Source: Corynebacterium urealyticum DSM 7109 (GTDB lineage Bacteria > Actinomycetota > Actinomycetes > Mycobacteriales > Mycobacteriaceae). From it: a DNA stretch of 64,000 nt. Made by a program: the position numbers and the translations under genes. Below are positions 14,770-22,667 of this stretch, piece after piece. The notes beneath the pieces are model-generated. The model saw nothing but the letters and a program-made list of their open reading frames with translations. It made no database searches and was not told where the DNA came from. The DNA lies in assembly GCF_000069945.1 (NCBI RefSeq), contig NC_010545.1:744001-808000 (forward strand), read 5' to 3'. Position 1 is the first letter of the stretch. Every line of letters starts with the position of its first letter.

Positions 14770-15206
14770 GCTTCAACGTGTACCTGTCCGGCGAGATCCA
14801 CACCGACTGGCGCGAAGAGATCCAGCGCGGCGCGGAGGCCGCCGGGCTCGACGTCGTCTTCACCGCGCCGGTGACCGATCACCCTGCCAGCGACGCCGCC
14901 GGCGACCACCTCGGAGAAGCACCCGCGGGCTTTTGGCGCGATCACCAGTCCTCGAAGGTCAACTCCATCCGCACCCGCACCCTGATCGAGAAGGCCGACA
15001 TGGTCGTCGTCCGCTTCGGGGACCAGTACAAGCAGTGGAACGCCGCCTTCGACGCGGGCTACTGCGCGGCACTGGACAAGCCTTATGTCACGCTGCATGG
15101 CGACGATATCGTCCACCCGCTCAAGGAGGTCGACGCCGCCGCGCAGGCATGGTGCACCACCACCGACCAGGTCGTCGAGATCCTGCGCTACGTGCTCAAA
15201 GCCTAA
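14766..15206 (+). CDS. YtoQ-family protein (nucleoside 2-deoxyribosyltransferase-like fold)
   Basis: 146 residues. I place the start at TTG 14766 (SFNVYLSGEIHTDWREE follows) because GGAG lies 8 nt upstream; a TTG two codons earlier is too close to that site. The YLSGEIHTDWR opening, the central DHPASDAAGDHLG and the FGDQYKQWNAAFDAGYCAALDKPYV stretch match the YtoQ family, which has the fold of nucleoside deoxyribosyltransferases. The activity of YtoQ itself is not known. It ends 68 nt before a GmrSD-type restriction gene in the same direction, so they may be co-transcribed. Confidence 0.85.
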   Translation: MSFNVYLSGEIHTDWREEIQRGAEAAGLDVVFTAPVTDHPASDAAGDHLGEAPAGFWRDHQSSKVNSIRTRTLIEKADMVVVRFGDQYKQWNAAFDAGYCAALDKPYVTLHGDDIVHPLKEVDAAAQAWCTTTDQVVEILRYVLKA

Positions 15207-15274
15207 GAAAAGAGTTCGGGGGACTTGCCTCGGCGTCGTGGAACAGTTGTAAAGAAGATGAGAGGTGCGCAGCT

Positions 15275-17065
15275 TTGATTAAATCCGCTAACCAATATCC
15301 GGTGCACAATCTTTTCAGCCATAACGGCAATGTGCTGTACAAGGTTCCGCCCTATCAGCGTGAATACTCATGGCATAAGCCACAGTGGGAGGACCTCTTT
15401 GAGGATCTCATCGATGCTGAAGGTCCGCATTTCCTCGGTACTATCATCACGCTTGATCAGACCACGGACACTCTTGCGGAGAACATTCTCCAGGTCGTCG
15501 ACGGCCAGCAACGTCTCACGACGCTGACGCTCCTGTTGGCAGCGGTGTATTCGGTGCTGAAGGAGAACATCGACGAGCTCGACGAAGACACTCGAACCGA
15601 TGTCGCCAATCTAGGGCGGCTATTGGTGCTCAAGGGTGGTGGACAGACACGGGTGACTCCCCAGAAACAGGGGCACAACCTGTCTGACTACCTCAAGGTG
15701 CTCGAGGAGGCTGGGCTACCAGTTGAAGGCGAACGGAAGCCTTACTACCCCAGCCGGAAGATAGCGAAGTGCTACCAACACTTTCGTTCGGCAATCCAGA
15801 AACTCGCTGAGAGTGAAGAGGTGACCGAACCTGAAGCGGCACTCCGGGTGTATGAGGCGGCAATTCATGCCGTTATTGTCAAGATCGAGGTTGACAGCCA
15901 CGCTGATGCTTTCGTTCTTTTCGAATCCCTCAACAATCGCGGGATGCCGCTGTCCCCGGTGGATTTGATCAAGAACCACCTCCTGGCTGAGTCCGAGAAG
16001 AAGCACGTCATGAACGTCGACCAGGCATTCAAGCACTGGAACGAGATGCTAACCAGCCTTGGCGATAGCTATTCCACGCAAGAGCGTTTTCTGCGGCACT
16101 ACTACAACGCTTTCAAGTCGGAGCTGCCGGATGTGCCGAATGCATATGTCGCGACGAAGTCCAACCTCATCCGGATCTATGAAAAGGTACTGGGACAGGA
16201 TCTTATGAGTGTGGTTGATTCTCTCGTAGCGGCGAGCAAAGTCTACGGGCGTATCAACTGTGTAGTGGAGAACGATCAGTCAACCTCGATGGACAGGGCG
16301 TTTCGGCGACTCATGCGAGCCCAAGGCGCGCCGTCCTATGTATTACTGCTGTGGCTCATTACTAAGCAGGGGGAGCTGGAGCTGACCGACTCTCACATTG
16401 AGAAGGTCACGGACCTACTCACCAGCTTCTTCGTTCGTCGTAATTTGACCGGCTACCCGCCGACCTATGCTCTCGCGAAGCTGTTCATGACGATGATCGG
16501 GGACCTGGGTTACGCACGTGGAGATGCCGTGGTGGCACTGATAGGCGAAAAGCTGGATGCGGTGTCAGCATCGGATGAGGAGTTCCATAAACGCCTCCTT
16601 GGCCCTATTTATGAGGAGAACACCGACGTCGCCCGATTTGCCCTGAGCACGCTCGCCGAGGACGCGATGACTCGGGAAACCAGAGTTGACCTGTGGCGAC
16701 AGGAAAAGAATCGTTTCGTGTGGACGATTGAGCACATCCTTCCCCAGGGAGATAATTTGCCGCTCGCGTGGCAGGAAATGCTCGGTGGCGACGCCCTAGC
16801 TGCTGAAGAGCAGGAAAAGCACAAGCATCGGCTTGGTAACCTCACTATCACGGCTTATAACAGCACTCTGGGAAACAAATCCTTCATCGAGAAGCGCGAT
16901 CGTAAGGACTCTAAGGGAAGGTATATCGGGTATAAGAATGGTCTCGCTCTAAACGCGGAGCTGGCTGACCGTTCTGCGTGGACCGGGGAGGACATCGAAC
17001 GTCGTACCCAGGAGCTGGCGTCGAGGGTGGTGGAACGCTTTCCGCTCGCGGGGAAGGCACACTAA
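15275..17065 (+). CDS. GmrSD-type DUF262/DUF1524 restriction protein (single chain)
   Basis: 596 residues from TTG 15275, preceded by GAGAGG; earlier in-frame starts would overlap the YtoQ gene in another frame. The N-terminal DUF262 (GmrS-like) domain has KVPPYQREYSWHKPQWEDL (about 21-39) and VVDGQQRLTTLTLLL (about 75-89), where DGQQR forms the nucleotide-handling site. The C-terminal DUF1524 (GmrD-like, HNH/His-Me finger) has WTIEHILPQ (about 488-496) and HRLGNLTITAYNSTLGNKSF (about 520-540). Known GmrSD enzymes are modification-dependent (type IV) nucleases that cut DNA with sugar-modified hydroxymethylcytosine in an NTP-dependent way. All motifs are intact, so anti-phage activity is likely; the substrate is not predictable from sequence. 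Confidence 0.9.
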   Translation: MIKSANQYPVHNLFSHNGNVLYKVPPYQREYSWHKPQWEDLFEDLIDAEGPHFLGTIITLDQTTDTLAENILQVVDGQQRLTTLTLLLAAVYSVLKENIDELDEDTRTDVANLGRLLVLKGGGQTRVTPQKQGHNLSDYLKVLEEAGLPVEGERKPYYPSRKIAKCYQHFRSAIQKLAESEEVTEPEAALRVYEAAIHAVIVKIEVDSHADAFVLFESLNNRGMPLSPVDLIKNHLLAESEKKHVMNVDQAFKHWNEMLTSLGDSYSTQERFLRHYYNAFKSELPDVPNAYVATKSNLIRIYEKVLGQDLMSVVDSLVAASKVYGRINCVVENDQSTSMDRAFRRLMRAQGAPSYVLLLWLITKQGELELTDSHIEKVTDLLTSFFVRRNLTGYPPTYALAKLFMTMIGDLGYARGDAVVALIGEKLDAVSASDEEFHKRLLGPIYEENTDVARFALSTLAEDAMTRETRVDLWRQEKNRFVWTIEHILPQGDNLPLAWQEMLGGDALAAEEQEKHKHRLGNLTITAYNSTLGNKSFIEKRDRKDSKGRYIGYKNGLALNAELADRSAWTGEDIERRTQELASRVVERFPLAGKAH

Positions 17066-17119
17066 CCAGAACTGCACGGATTGTTGCCGACGAATCTATC
17101 CCGGGCGGTCCGCGCAGTA

Positions 17120-18394
17120 CTAATCGGCCTTTAGTTTGCCTTGGCGGGGGAGAGGAATCTTGGGCCTCTTCCGTTCTCCCTCGTTTTTCGAGGGTTTGCT
17201 AGGCCCAGGCTTGGCTTTCTTCTTTGTCATATTCTCGGTGACTGTGCCAACAGCCTTCTGTGCTTTTTGCCCCGTGTCGGAGATTCGCTCCCACGTGTTT
17301 CCGCCGAACTCCTTAGCCGAATCTAACCAGGGCTGTTGGTCCAGTCGGCCAACAGCAGCGTTCTCTAGCTCGAGATAGCCCTCCAACTCCTCGATGTGGT
17401 GGAGCGCGCTGTTTGCATTCTGTTGAATTTGGGGGGTTTTCCGGGGAGCTCGTACGCGGCGCGCAACGTCGAGGTCGCCCGCTGAGCGGGTGGTTTGCTT
17501 AAAGGTATACAGGCGTTGGGCTATGTCGCTCAGCCGCTTGGCTCTCGCTTGAGTAATACCTTCTCGGTGGGAAGCGAGATGGCTGGGTTCGTGATCGCGC
17601 ACGCGGGCTAGTTCAAGGACGTACAAGCTGTCGTGCAAGTACACGCTTGTTGCAAGGATGCCGAGCCAGGCGGGGAGCTCTCTATTGAGTTTGTCTAGCT
17701 GAATGGACGCCTGTTTAATCTTGACTTTCTTGCCCTGTACCTGGTTGACGGTGTCCTCGATTTGCTCCAGTGCAAATGCTGCGATCTCGTTGAGATGTCC
17801 TCCCAGGTGGCTGATCTTTGACCACGTCGTGTCCGACACAGTGCCGCTACGGCGATAGAGCTCATCCGCTTCTTCGATCGCGTGTTGAGTGCCACGGAGC
17901 TTTGCTAGTTCTTCGTGCCTGCGCTGGCGCAGGAGCAGATCTACCTTCTCGTCGATGGCGACGAGATAGTTCTTGATCTCAGCTAACGCTGCTTCAAGCG
18001 CGATTTGGGTCATCAGACCAGCGACACCTGCTGCCATACCGGGCTTGAACGACGTTTTTTCGAATTTCAGATGTTTGATGATTTCGCCTGGATTGCCGGC
18101 GATGCGCAGATCGCCCTTGCGTATTACACCAGTGATCGGGCCCGTTCCCTTGAAATGCTTGAGCAACTCGGCGGATTCTTTATCGAGCTTGAGGTACCTT
18201 CCCGAATCCGCATGCCGCCCCATGACTGATCCCACGATTTCAGTTGCATGGATGAGGGCCTGAGAAGTGACGTTGCCGAACTCAAGGCGATTGCCGGACT
18301 GTGGCGTAGCAAAGTCGGCTTCCTCACCGAGAAGTAGAAGGCCCTTGCCGTCGCTATCGACGACGAAGCTCAACGCATTATTTGCTGAGGTCAT
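17120..18394 (-). CDS. Uncharacterised protein with hydrophobic segment and long helices
   Basis: 424 residues from the ATG at 18394. I do not recognise a family. The first about 115 residues look globular. A glycine/alanine-rich hydrophobic stretch (GMAAGVAGLMTQIALEAALA, about 116-135) is followed by long charged helices likely to form coiled coil (about 136-320, including LVAIDEKVDLLLRQRRHEELAKL). The C-terminal 50 residues are a Lys/Pro-rich basic tail. No signal peptide is evident. It converges on the GmrSD-type gene (55 nt apart) at the island edge and runs parallel to the core two-component genes. The composition of a possibly membrane-inserting segment plus coiled coil in a defence neighbourhood is suggestive only. 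Confidence 0.75.
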   Translation of the reverse strand: MTSANNALSFVVDSDGKGLLLLGEEADFATPQSGNRLEFGNVTSQALIHATEIVGSVMGRHADSGRYLKLDKESAELLKHFKGTGPITGVIRKGDLRIAGNPGEIIKHLKFEKTSFKPGMAAGVAGLMTQIALEAALAEIKNYLVAIDEKVDLLLRQRRHEELAKLRGTQHAIEEADELYRRSGTVSDTTWSKISHLGGHLNEIAAFALEQIEDTVNQVQGKKVKIKQASIQLDKLNRELPAWLGILATSVYLHDSLYVLELARVRDHEPSHLASHREGITQARAKRLSDIAQRLYTFKQTTRSAGDLDVARRVRAPRKTPQIQQNANSALHHIEELEGYLELENAAVGRLDQQPWLDSAKEFGGNTWERISDTGQKAQKAVGTVTENMTKKKAKPGPSKPSKNEGERKRPKIPLPRQGKLKAD

Positions 18395-18444
18395 GGAAAG
18401 CACTTTAGCAGTGGCAGCTGCTGGTGGAAGTTCTCTTAACCTTC

Positions 18445-19479
18445 CTAAGCAGGCAGCCGCAGCGTCACGGCGAGCCCACCTTCAGCCCGCGGAGTCAGTT
18501 CCACCGAACCGCCGTGGGCCTTCGCAATTGCATCGACGATCGCCAGCCCCAGGCCCTGACCGGCCCCCGAGGTCCGCTGCGCCCGGGCGAAGGGCTCCAC
18601 CCACGTGCGAACCTCCGCCGCGTCCAGCTGCGGCCCACCTGACTCCACGGTGATCTCCGCGTTCCGACCCACCTGTGCCACCGTCACGGACGGATCCTCG
18701 CCGTGGGTGAGCCCGTTGCGCACCATGTTCTCCACCGCCTGACGCACCAGGGTGGGGGAGGCGGCCACCGTGAGCGCTTCCGCCGCCACCGGCACGCTCT
18801 GCCCACGACCGATATCACGGCATAGCGCGGCCAAATCCAGCTCCTGGCGATCCCGGACGTCCACGTTCGCCAGCTGCAGCAACGAAGCCACGGTATCGGC
18901 GGCCCGTGCATTGACCTCGCGCACCCGCCCCAAGGTGTCCCGCAGCACCTGCGCATCGCCACTGGCCAGGGCCACATCAGCCATCGTCTGGATCGTCGCG
19001 ATCGGAGTCTTCAGCTCGTGGGAGGCGTTCGACGCGAAGCGGCGTTGCCGCTCGAGGGCATCCGCCAGCTCGTCGAGCATCGCGTTCAGCGCATCCGCCA
19101 ACTCGCCCACCTCGTCATCAGGGCCCTGGTGGCTGATGCGGGCACTCAAGTCACCCCGGGTGACGGTCGCGGCGTCGTGCGCAAAATCCCGAAGCGGCTT
19201 AATCACGAGCCCAGCCACGAACCAACCGATCACCCCAGCGACCGCGGTGAGCAGCGCCAATACGGTCAGGGAGGCCACCAGCACGCGGCGCAGAACCTCA
19301 TCGGCAATCGGCACCGCGCCGTCGATGACCAGCCCCTCATCCGGGGTTGGGATCTGGGCCATGAAAGGCACCGGCGTGAGCTTCAAATAGGCGTACACCA
19401 GGCCAATCAGCGCCAACCCCACGCCCAGGACGGTGCCTAAGAACATCACGGTGATCCGTGCCCGCAAGCTCAACTTCAT
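18445..19479 (-). CDS. Two-component sensor histidine kinase
   Basis: 344 residues. The ATG at 19479 overlaps the response-regulator stop as ATGA, so the pair is translationally coupled. The order is membrane helix 1 (about 8-30), an extracytoplasmic loop of about 35 residues, helix 2 (about 66-90), HAMP (about 90-140), and the dimerisation box with phospho-acceptor His in RFASNASHELKTPIATIQ (about 156-173). The ATP-binding region has an N box (VENMVRNGLTHGE) and a G box (GAGQGLGLAIVDAIAKAHGG). The extracytoplasmic loop (LTPVPFMAQIPTPDEG...) is too short to name a ligand. It phosphorylates the partner regulator encoded just upstream. Confidence 0.92.
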   Translation of the reverse strand: MKLSLRARITVMFLGTVLGVGLALIGLVYAYLKLTPVPFMAQIPTPDEGLVIDGAVPIADEVLRRVLVASLTVLALLTAVAGVIGWFVAGLVIKPLRDFAHDAATVTRGDLSARISHQGPDDEVGELADALNAMLDELADALERQRRFASNASHELKTPIATIQTMADVALASGDAQVLRDTLGRVREVNARAADTVASLLQLANVDVRDRQELDLAALCRDIGRGQSVPVAAEALTVAASPTLVRQAVENMVRNGLTHGEDPSVTVAQVGRNAEITVESGGPQLDAAEVRTWVEPFARAQRTSGAGQGLGLAIVDAIAKAHGGSVELTPRAEGGLAVTLRLPA

Positions 19480-20150
19480 CGCGGCACCTCCGCCACGTAG
19501 TAACCGGCGCCTGCCACGGTATGCACGATCCGCGGCTCGCCCAGCTTCTTGCGCAGATGGGAGACCGTTACGCGCGGGGAATTCGTGAAGGGATCGGCAT
19601 TCTCGTCCCACGCCTCCGCGAGCAGATCCTCGGCGGAAATCACCCCACCGGCTGCCTCCATGAGGACCTCCAGCACGGCAAACTCCTTCGGGCTCAAGGG
19701 CACCGCCACTCCACCCCGGGTGACCTCGCGGCGGAAGGTGTCCAGCCGCACGTCGCCGCACCGGTAGACCTCGCCGCGCACCGGCAGGTTGCGCTTGGCT
19801 AGCGCATTAACGCGCGCGATGAGCTCCGGGACCTCGAAGGGCTTGGGCAGGTAATCATCCGCTCCGAGGTCGAACCCAGCCAGGCGGTCGTCGAGCGCCC
19901 CCGAGGCGGTCAGCATGATGACCCTCGTCGCCGGGTGGGTATCGACCACCCAGCGGCAGATGTCGTCGCCGTGGATGCCTGGAAGGTCGCGGTCCAGGAC
20001 GACGACGTCGGGCCGGATATCGTCGATCGATGAGCGCGCGGTGGCACCGTCGTAGACCGCAGTGGCCTGCATGTTTGCGCTGTTCAGTGCGGTGCAAATG
20101 GCGTCGGCGAGGTAGCTTTCGTCGTCGACGACGAGAACGCGGATTGTCAT
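19476..20150 (-). CDS. OmpR-family response regulator
   Basis: 224 residues with a receiver domain (1-115) whose acidic pocket is VVDDE, phospho-acceptor Asp in VVVLDRDLPG (about residue 53), Thr in LTASG, and Lys in DYLPKPFEVPEL. The C-terminal winged helix (about 128-222) has LSPKEFAVLEVLM and the recognition helix region RVTVSHLRKKLGEPRIVHTVAGAGYYV. It is the first gene of the operon with the kinase. The opposite-strand membrane protein gene begins 77 bp away, so the gap holds divergent promoters and the DUF1624 gene is a possible target. Confidence 0.92.
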   Translation of the reverse strand: MTIRVLVVDDESYLADAICTALNSANMQATAVYDGATARSSIDDIRPDVVVLDRDLPGIHGDDICRWVVDTHPATRVIMLTASGALDDRLAGFDLGADDYLPKPFEVPELIARVNALAKRNLPVRGEVYRCGDVRLDTFRREVTRGGVAVPLSPKEFAVLEVLMEAAGGVISAEDLLAEAWDENADPFTNSPRVTVSHLRKKLGEPRIVHTVAGAGYYVAEVPR

Positions 20151-20226
20151 GGCATCGATCGTAACGGCACGGGTGTTGTGCCCGCGTTAACGTCCCCGCA
20201 ACATCGGCCTGCGTACCGTCCCAGCT

Positions 20227-21114
20227 ATGCAGAACCGAAACGTTGGTATCGACGTCGCGCGCGCCGTTGCGCTCGGCGGCATGATGGTCGCCCACCTGAC
20301 CTACCTGGATGGCGTGGCTGTCCAGGTGTTCTACGGCTTCCCGGCAGCACTCTTCGCTTTCATTTCCGGGGTGTCGATGGGTTACATGCGGGCGCGCCCC
20401 GCGCAACTCATCGTGCGTGGACTATGCCTGATTGCTCTGCACTTCGCGCTCGCCCCGTTCACCGGGCAGGTGTTCGTGGTGCTCGGAACCATCGGACTCT
20501 GCATGGCGTTGCTCGCCTGGGCGCCGCGCTGGAGCTCGCCCGTCCTCCTGTGGCTGGCCTGCGTGCTGACCTTTGGATCGGCGGTGCTGGCGTCCACCGC
20601 GACGGTGCTTATTCCCGCTTTCTGGCCCTACTCGCCGTTGACGTGGGGAGCGCTGATGATCGCCGGGATGCTCTTCCGGCGGCACATGCTCAGCCCGAAG
20701 CTGCTCTGGCTCGGCCTCGTTGTCGGCCTGGGGCTCTTCGCCGGGGACCTCGCGCTTCGCTGGTACACCATGCTGCCTGAGTTTTTCGACGTCGGCGGCC
20801 ATACCGGTGGACTGGGCGACATCATCGGAAGCATCGGGGCGTCGGTGGGCATCTGCTCGTTGTGCTGCCTGCTGCAGCGCTGGATCGGCTGGCTCGCACC
20901 GCTGGGCCGTATGCCGCTCACGATCTACTGCATCCACGTGCTCACGGCGGATCGGCTGGCACCGGAGTGGTTCGGCTTCTGGATCAGCTTGGGCGGCGCC
21001 ATCCTCATCTCTTATGCGTGGCTCGCGGTGTGTGACCGTGGGCCGCTGGAAACTCTGCTTCGCCGCATCACCGCGGTGTTTGGAAAGGATAAAAATGAAG
21101 AAGTTCGCAGCTAG
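20227..21114 (+). CDS. DUF1624/heparan-acetyltransferase-like multipass membrane protein
   Basis: 295 residues and about nine hydrophobic segments. The start RNVGIDVARAVALGGMMVAHL, with an Asp-Val-Ala-Arg near helix 1 and an His at its end, is the pattern of the acyltransferase-3/DUF1624/DUF418 superfamily of membrane proteins that transfer acyl groups to cell-surface sugars. The C-terminal PLGRMPLTIYCIHVL is also typical. The substrate is unknown. Its end overlaps the start of the protease gene by 20 nt, suggesting co-expression. Confidence 0.8.
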   Translation: MQNRNVGIDVARAVALGGMMVAHLTYLDGVAVQVFYGFPAALFAFISGVSMGYMRARPAQLIVRGLCLIALHFALAPFTGQVFVVLGTIGLCMALLAWAPRWSSPVLLWLACVLTFGSAVLASTATVLIPAFWPYSPLTWGALMIAGMLFRRHMLSPKLLWLGLVVGLGLFAGDLALRWYTMLPEFFDVGGHTGGLGDIIGSIGASVGICSLCCLLQRWIGWLAPLGRMPLTIYCIHVLTADRLAPEWFGFWISLGGAILISYAWLAVCDRGPLETLLRRITAVFGKDKNEEVRS

Positions 21115-21976
21115 CGTGGCCGCCGGGGTGGTCGCAGCAGGAGCACTCGCCATCGCACCAGCCGGTGCCATGGAGAGCAAGACCTTCGCCGGGGACACCG
21201 AAGAGGCAAAGCCGGTCGTCTCCGTCCGCGTTGATGATTCTGACCCTGAAGAGGGCGTGTGCACCGGCACCGCCATCGACCCCCACTGGGTGATCACCGC
21301 CCGCCACTGCATCGACGCAGCCGCCAAGCCGGGCGGTTCGGTGCGCATCGGCCAGGGCGACGACCAGCGGGTGTACAAGGTGGACCGTCACGAGGCCGCC
21401 CCACGCGGGGACATCGCCCTGCTCCACACTGAGCAGGAGATCAACCTGGAGACCTTCGCTGAGGTCGCGGATGAGGTGCCCACCGGGGACGTCAACATTT
21501 ACGGCTGGTCTTCCGATGGCTCCGGTGGTTCCACCAAGCTGCCGTCCGCTAAGGCAAAGGTCCGCGGTGACTCGCCGCTCGCGCTCTACGAGGCTCCGAA
21601 GGCCCTCGACGTTGCCCTGAAGGACGGTGCGCGCATCCAGCCGGGCGACTCCGGTGGTGCGATCTTTGCGGACGGCAAGGTCGCCGGCATCATGTCCGCC
21701 GGTCTCTTCGAGGACCCGGAGAACCCGACGGAGGAGGAGATGAAATCTAACGCCGCTGTCTCTGTGGCACCGGTGGCGGAGCAGGCCGACTGGATCCGCG
21801 GGGTCATTGGCGGTGATGCGAAGGGCGGCGACAAGAAGGAAGACTCTAGCGAGCCTGCAGCCGCGGCGTCCTCGGAGGAGTCCGGGAACACGGCCCGCAA
21901 CGTCGGCATCGGAGCGGGCGTCGTCGTCCTCGCTGCGGCGGGTGCCTGGCTGCTGCTGCGCCGCCGCGAGTCCTAA
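21095..21976 (+). CDS. Exported, membrane-anchored trypsin-like serine protease
   Basis: 293 residues from ATG 21095, with AAGGAT just upstream. A Sec signal peptide (MKKFAASVAAGVVAAGALAI...AGA, cleavage about residue 25) is followed by a chymotrypsin-fold domain: catalytic His in VITARHCID, Asp in RGDIALLH, Ser in QPGDSGGAI. A low-complexity Lys/Glu/Ser/Ala linker (about 225-260) leads to a C-terminal membrane helix and a short RRRES cytosolic tail, so the enzyme is tethered outside. There is no LPxTG. It overlaps the preceding acyltransferase-like gene, pointing to cell-envelope maintenance. Confidence 0.88.
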   Translation: MKKFAASVAAGVVAAGALAIAPAGAMESKTFAGDTEEAKPVVSVRVDDSDPEEGVCTGTAIDPHWVITARHCIDAAAKPGGSVRIGQGDDQRVYKVDRHEAAPRGDIALLHTEQEINLETFAEVADEVPTGDVNIYGWSSDGSGGSTKLPSAKAKVRGDSPLALYEAPKALDVALKDGARIQPGDSGGAIFADGKVAGIMSAGLFEDPENPTEEEMKSNAAVSVAPVAEQADWIRGVIGGDAKGGDKKEDSSEPAAAASSEESGNTARNVGIGAGVVVLAAAGAWLLLRRRES

Positions 21977-22117
21977 GGCTTGCCTAGTGGCCTGCCTCCT
22001 CACCCGGCGGGCCTGCATGATCGCGCCTACACTTGAGGTATAGCCGTTTAACCGCGGAAATACGTTGGCTCAACCGAAGCCGGCTAAACCGAAAAATCTC
22101 AAGGACAAGGAGTAGAC

Positions 22118-22522
22118 ATGGCAGAGACACGCGATCAGGGACCGAAGCCGTTCGTCGTCGATATCGAGAAGGAAACCCTCGATAACGAGACCTTCCGCAC
22201 CGCCCTGTGGACCGGAGAGCAGTTCCAGGTCACCGTGATGAGCATCCCGGTGGGCGGCGACGTCGGACACGAGGTTCACACCAAGGAGGACCAGTTCCTG
22301 CGCCTCGAGTCCGGCCGCGGCCGCGTCGAGATGGGCCCGTCCAAGGATGAGGTGACCTTCACCGAGGAGGTCTCCGCCGACTGGGCAGTCATCGTTCCGA
22401 AGGGGACCTGGCACAACATCATCAACATTGGTGATGAGCCGATGAAGCTCTACAGCATCTACGCACCGCCGCACCACGCGCACGGCACCGTCCACCAGAC
22501 CCAGGCGGACGACGTCGACTAA
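22118..22522 (+). CDS. Cupin-domain protein
   Basis: 134 residues after AAGGAG at the right distance from ATG 22118. A single RmlC-type cupin barrel is seen: GGDVGHEVHTKEDQFLRLESGRG (metal-ligand His/His/Glu type motif 1) and VIVPKGTWHNIINIG (motif 2 with the third His). A tail with PPHHAHGTVHQT adds further His. Small cupins of this kind can be isomerases or oxygenases; the substrate cannot be named. The gene stands alone and ends at a strong terminator. Confidence 0.88.
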   Translation: MAETRDQGPKPFVVDIEKETLDNETFRTALWTGEQFQVTVMSIPVGGDVGHEVHTKEDQFLRLESGRGRVEMGPSKDEVTFTEEVSADWAVIVPKGTWHNIINIGDEPMKLYSIYAPPHHAHGTVHQTQADDVD

Positions 22523-22545
22523 AAAGTTCGCTTCGCGACGAGGGA

Positions 22546-22579
22546 AAAGCGCCCAGCCGACCGGCTGGGTGCTTTTCTT
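22546..22579 (+). terminator. Intrinsic terminator after the cupin gene
   Basis: GCGCCCAGCC and GGCTGGGTGC form a GC-rich stem with a GACC loop (one G-U/T mismatch), followed by TTTTCTTG; A-rich sequence on the other side. Confidence 0.85.
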
Positions 22580-22667
22580 GTCTTGTTATCGTTAACTTTC
22601 CCTTCCCCCCTTCCCTGGGGCCCGATGCGGGGCCTATGGACGGGGCCTACCCCACCGAGAGGATTCC

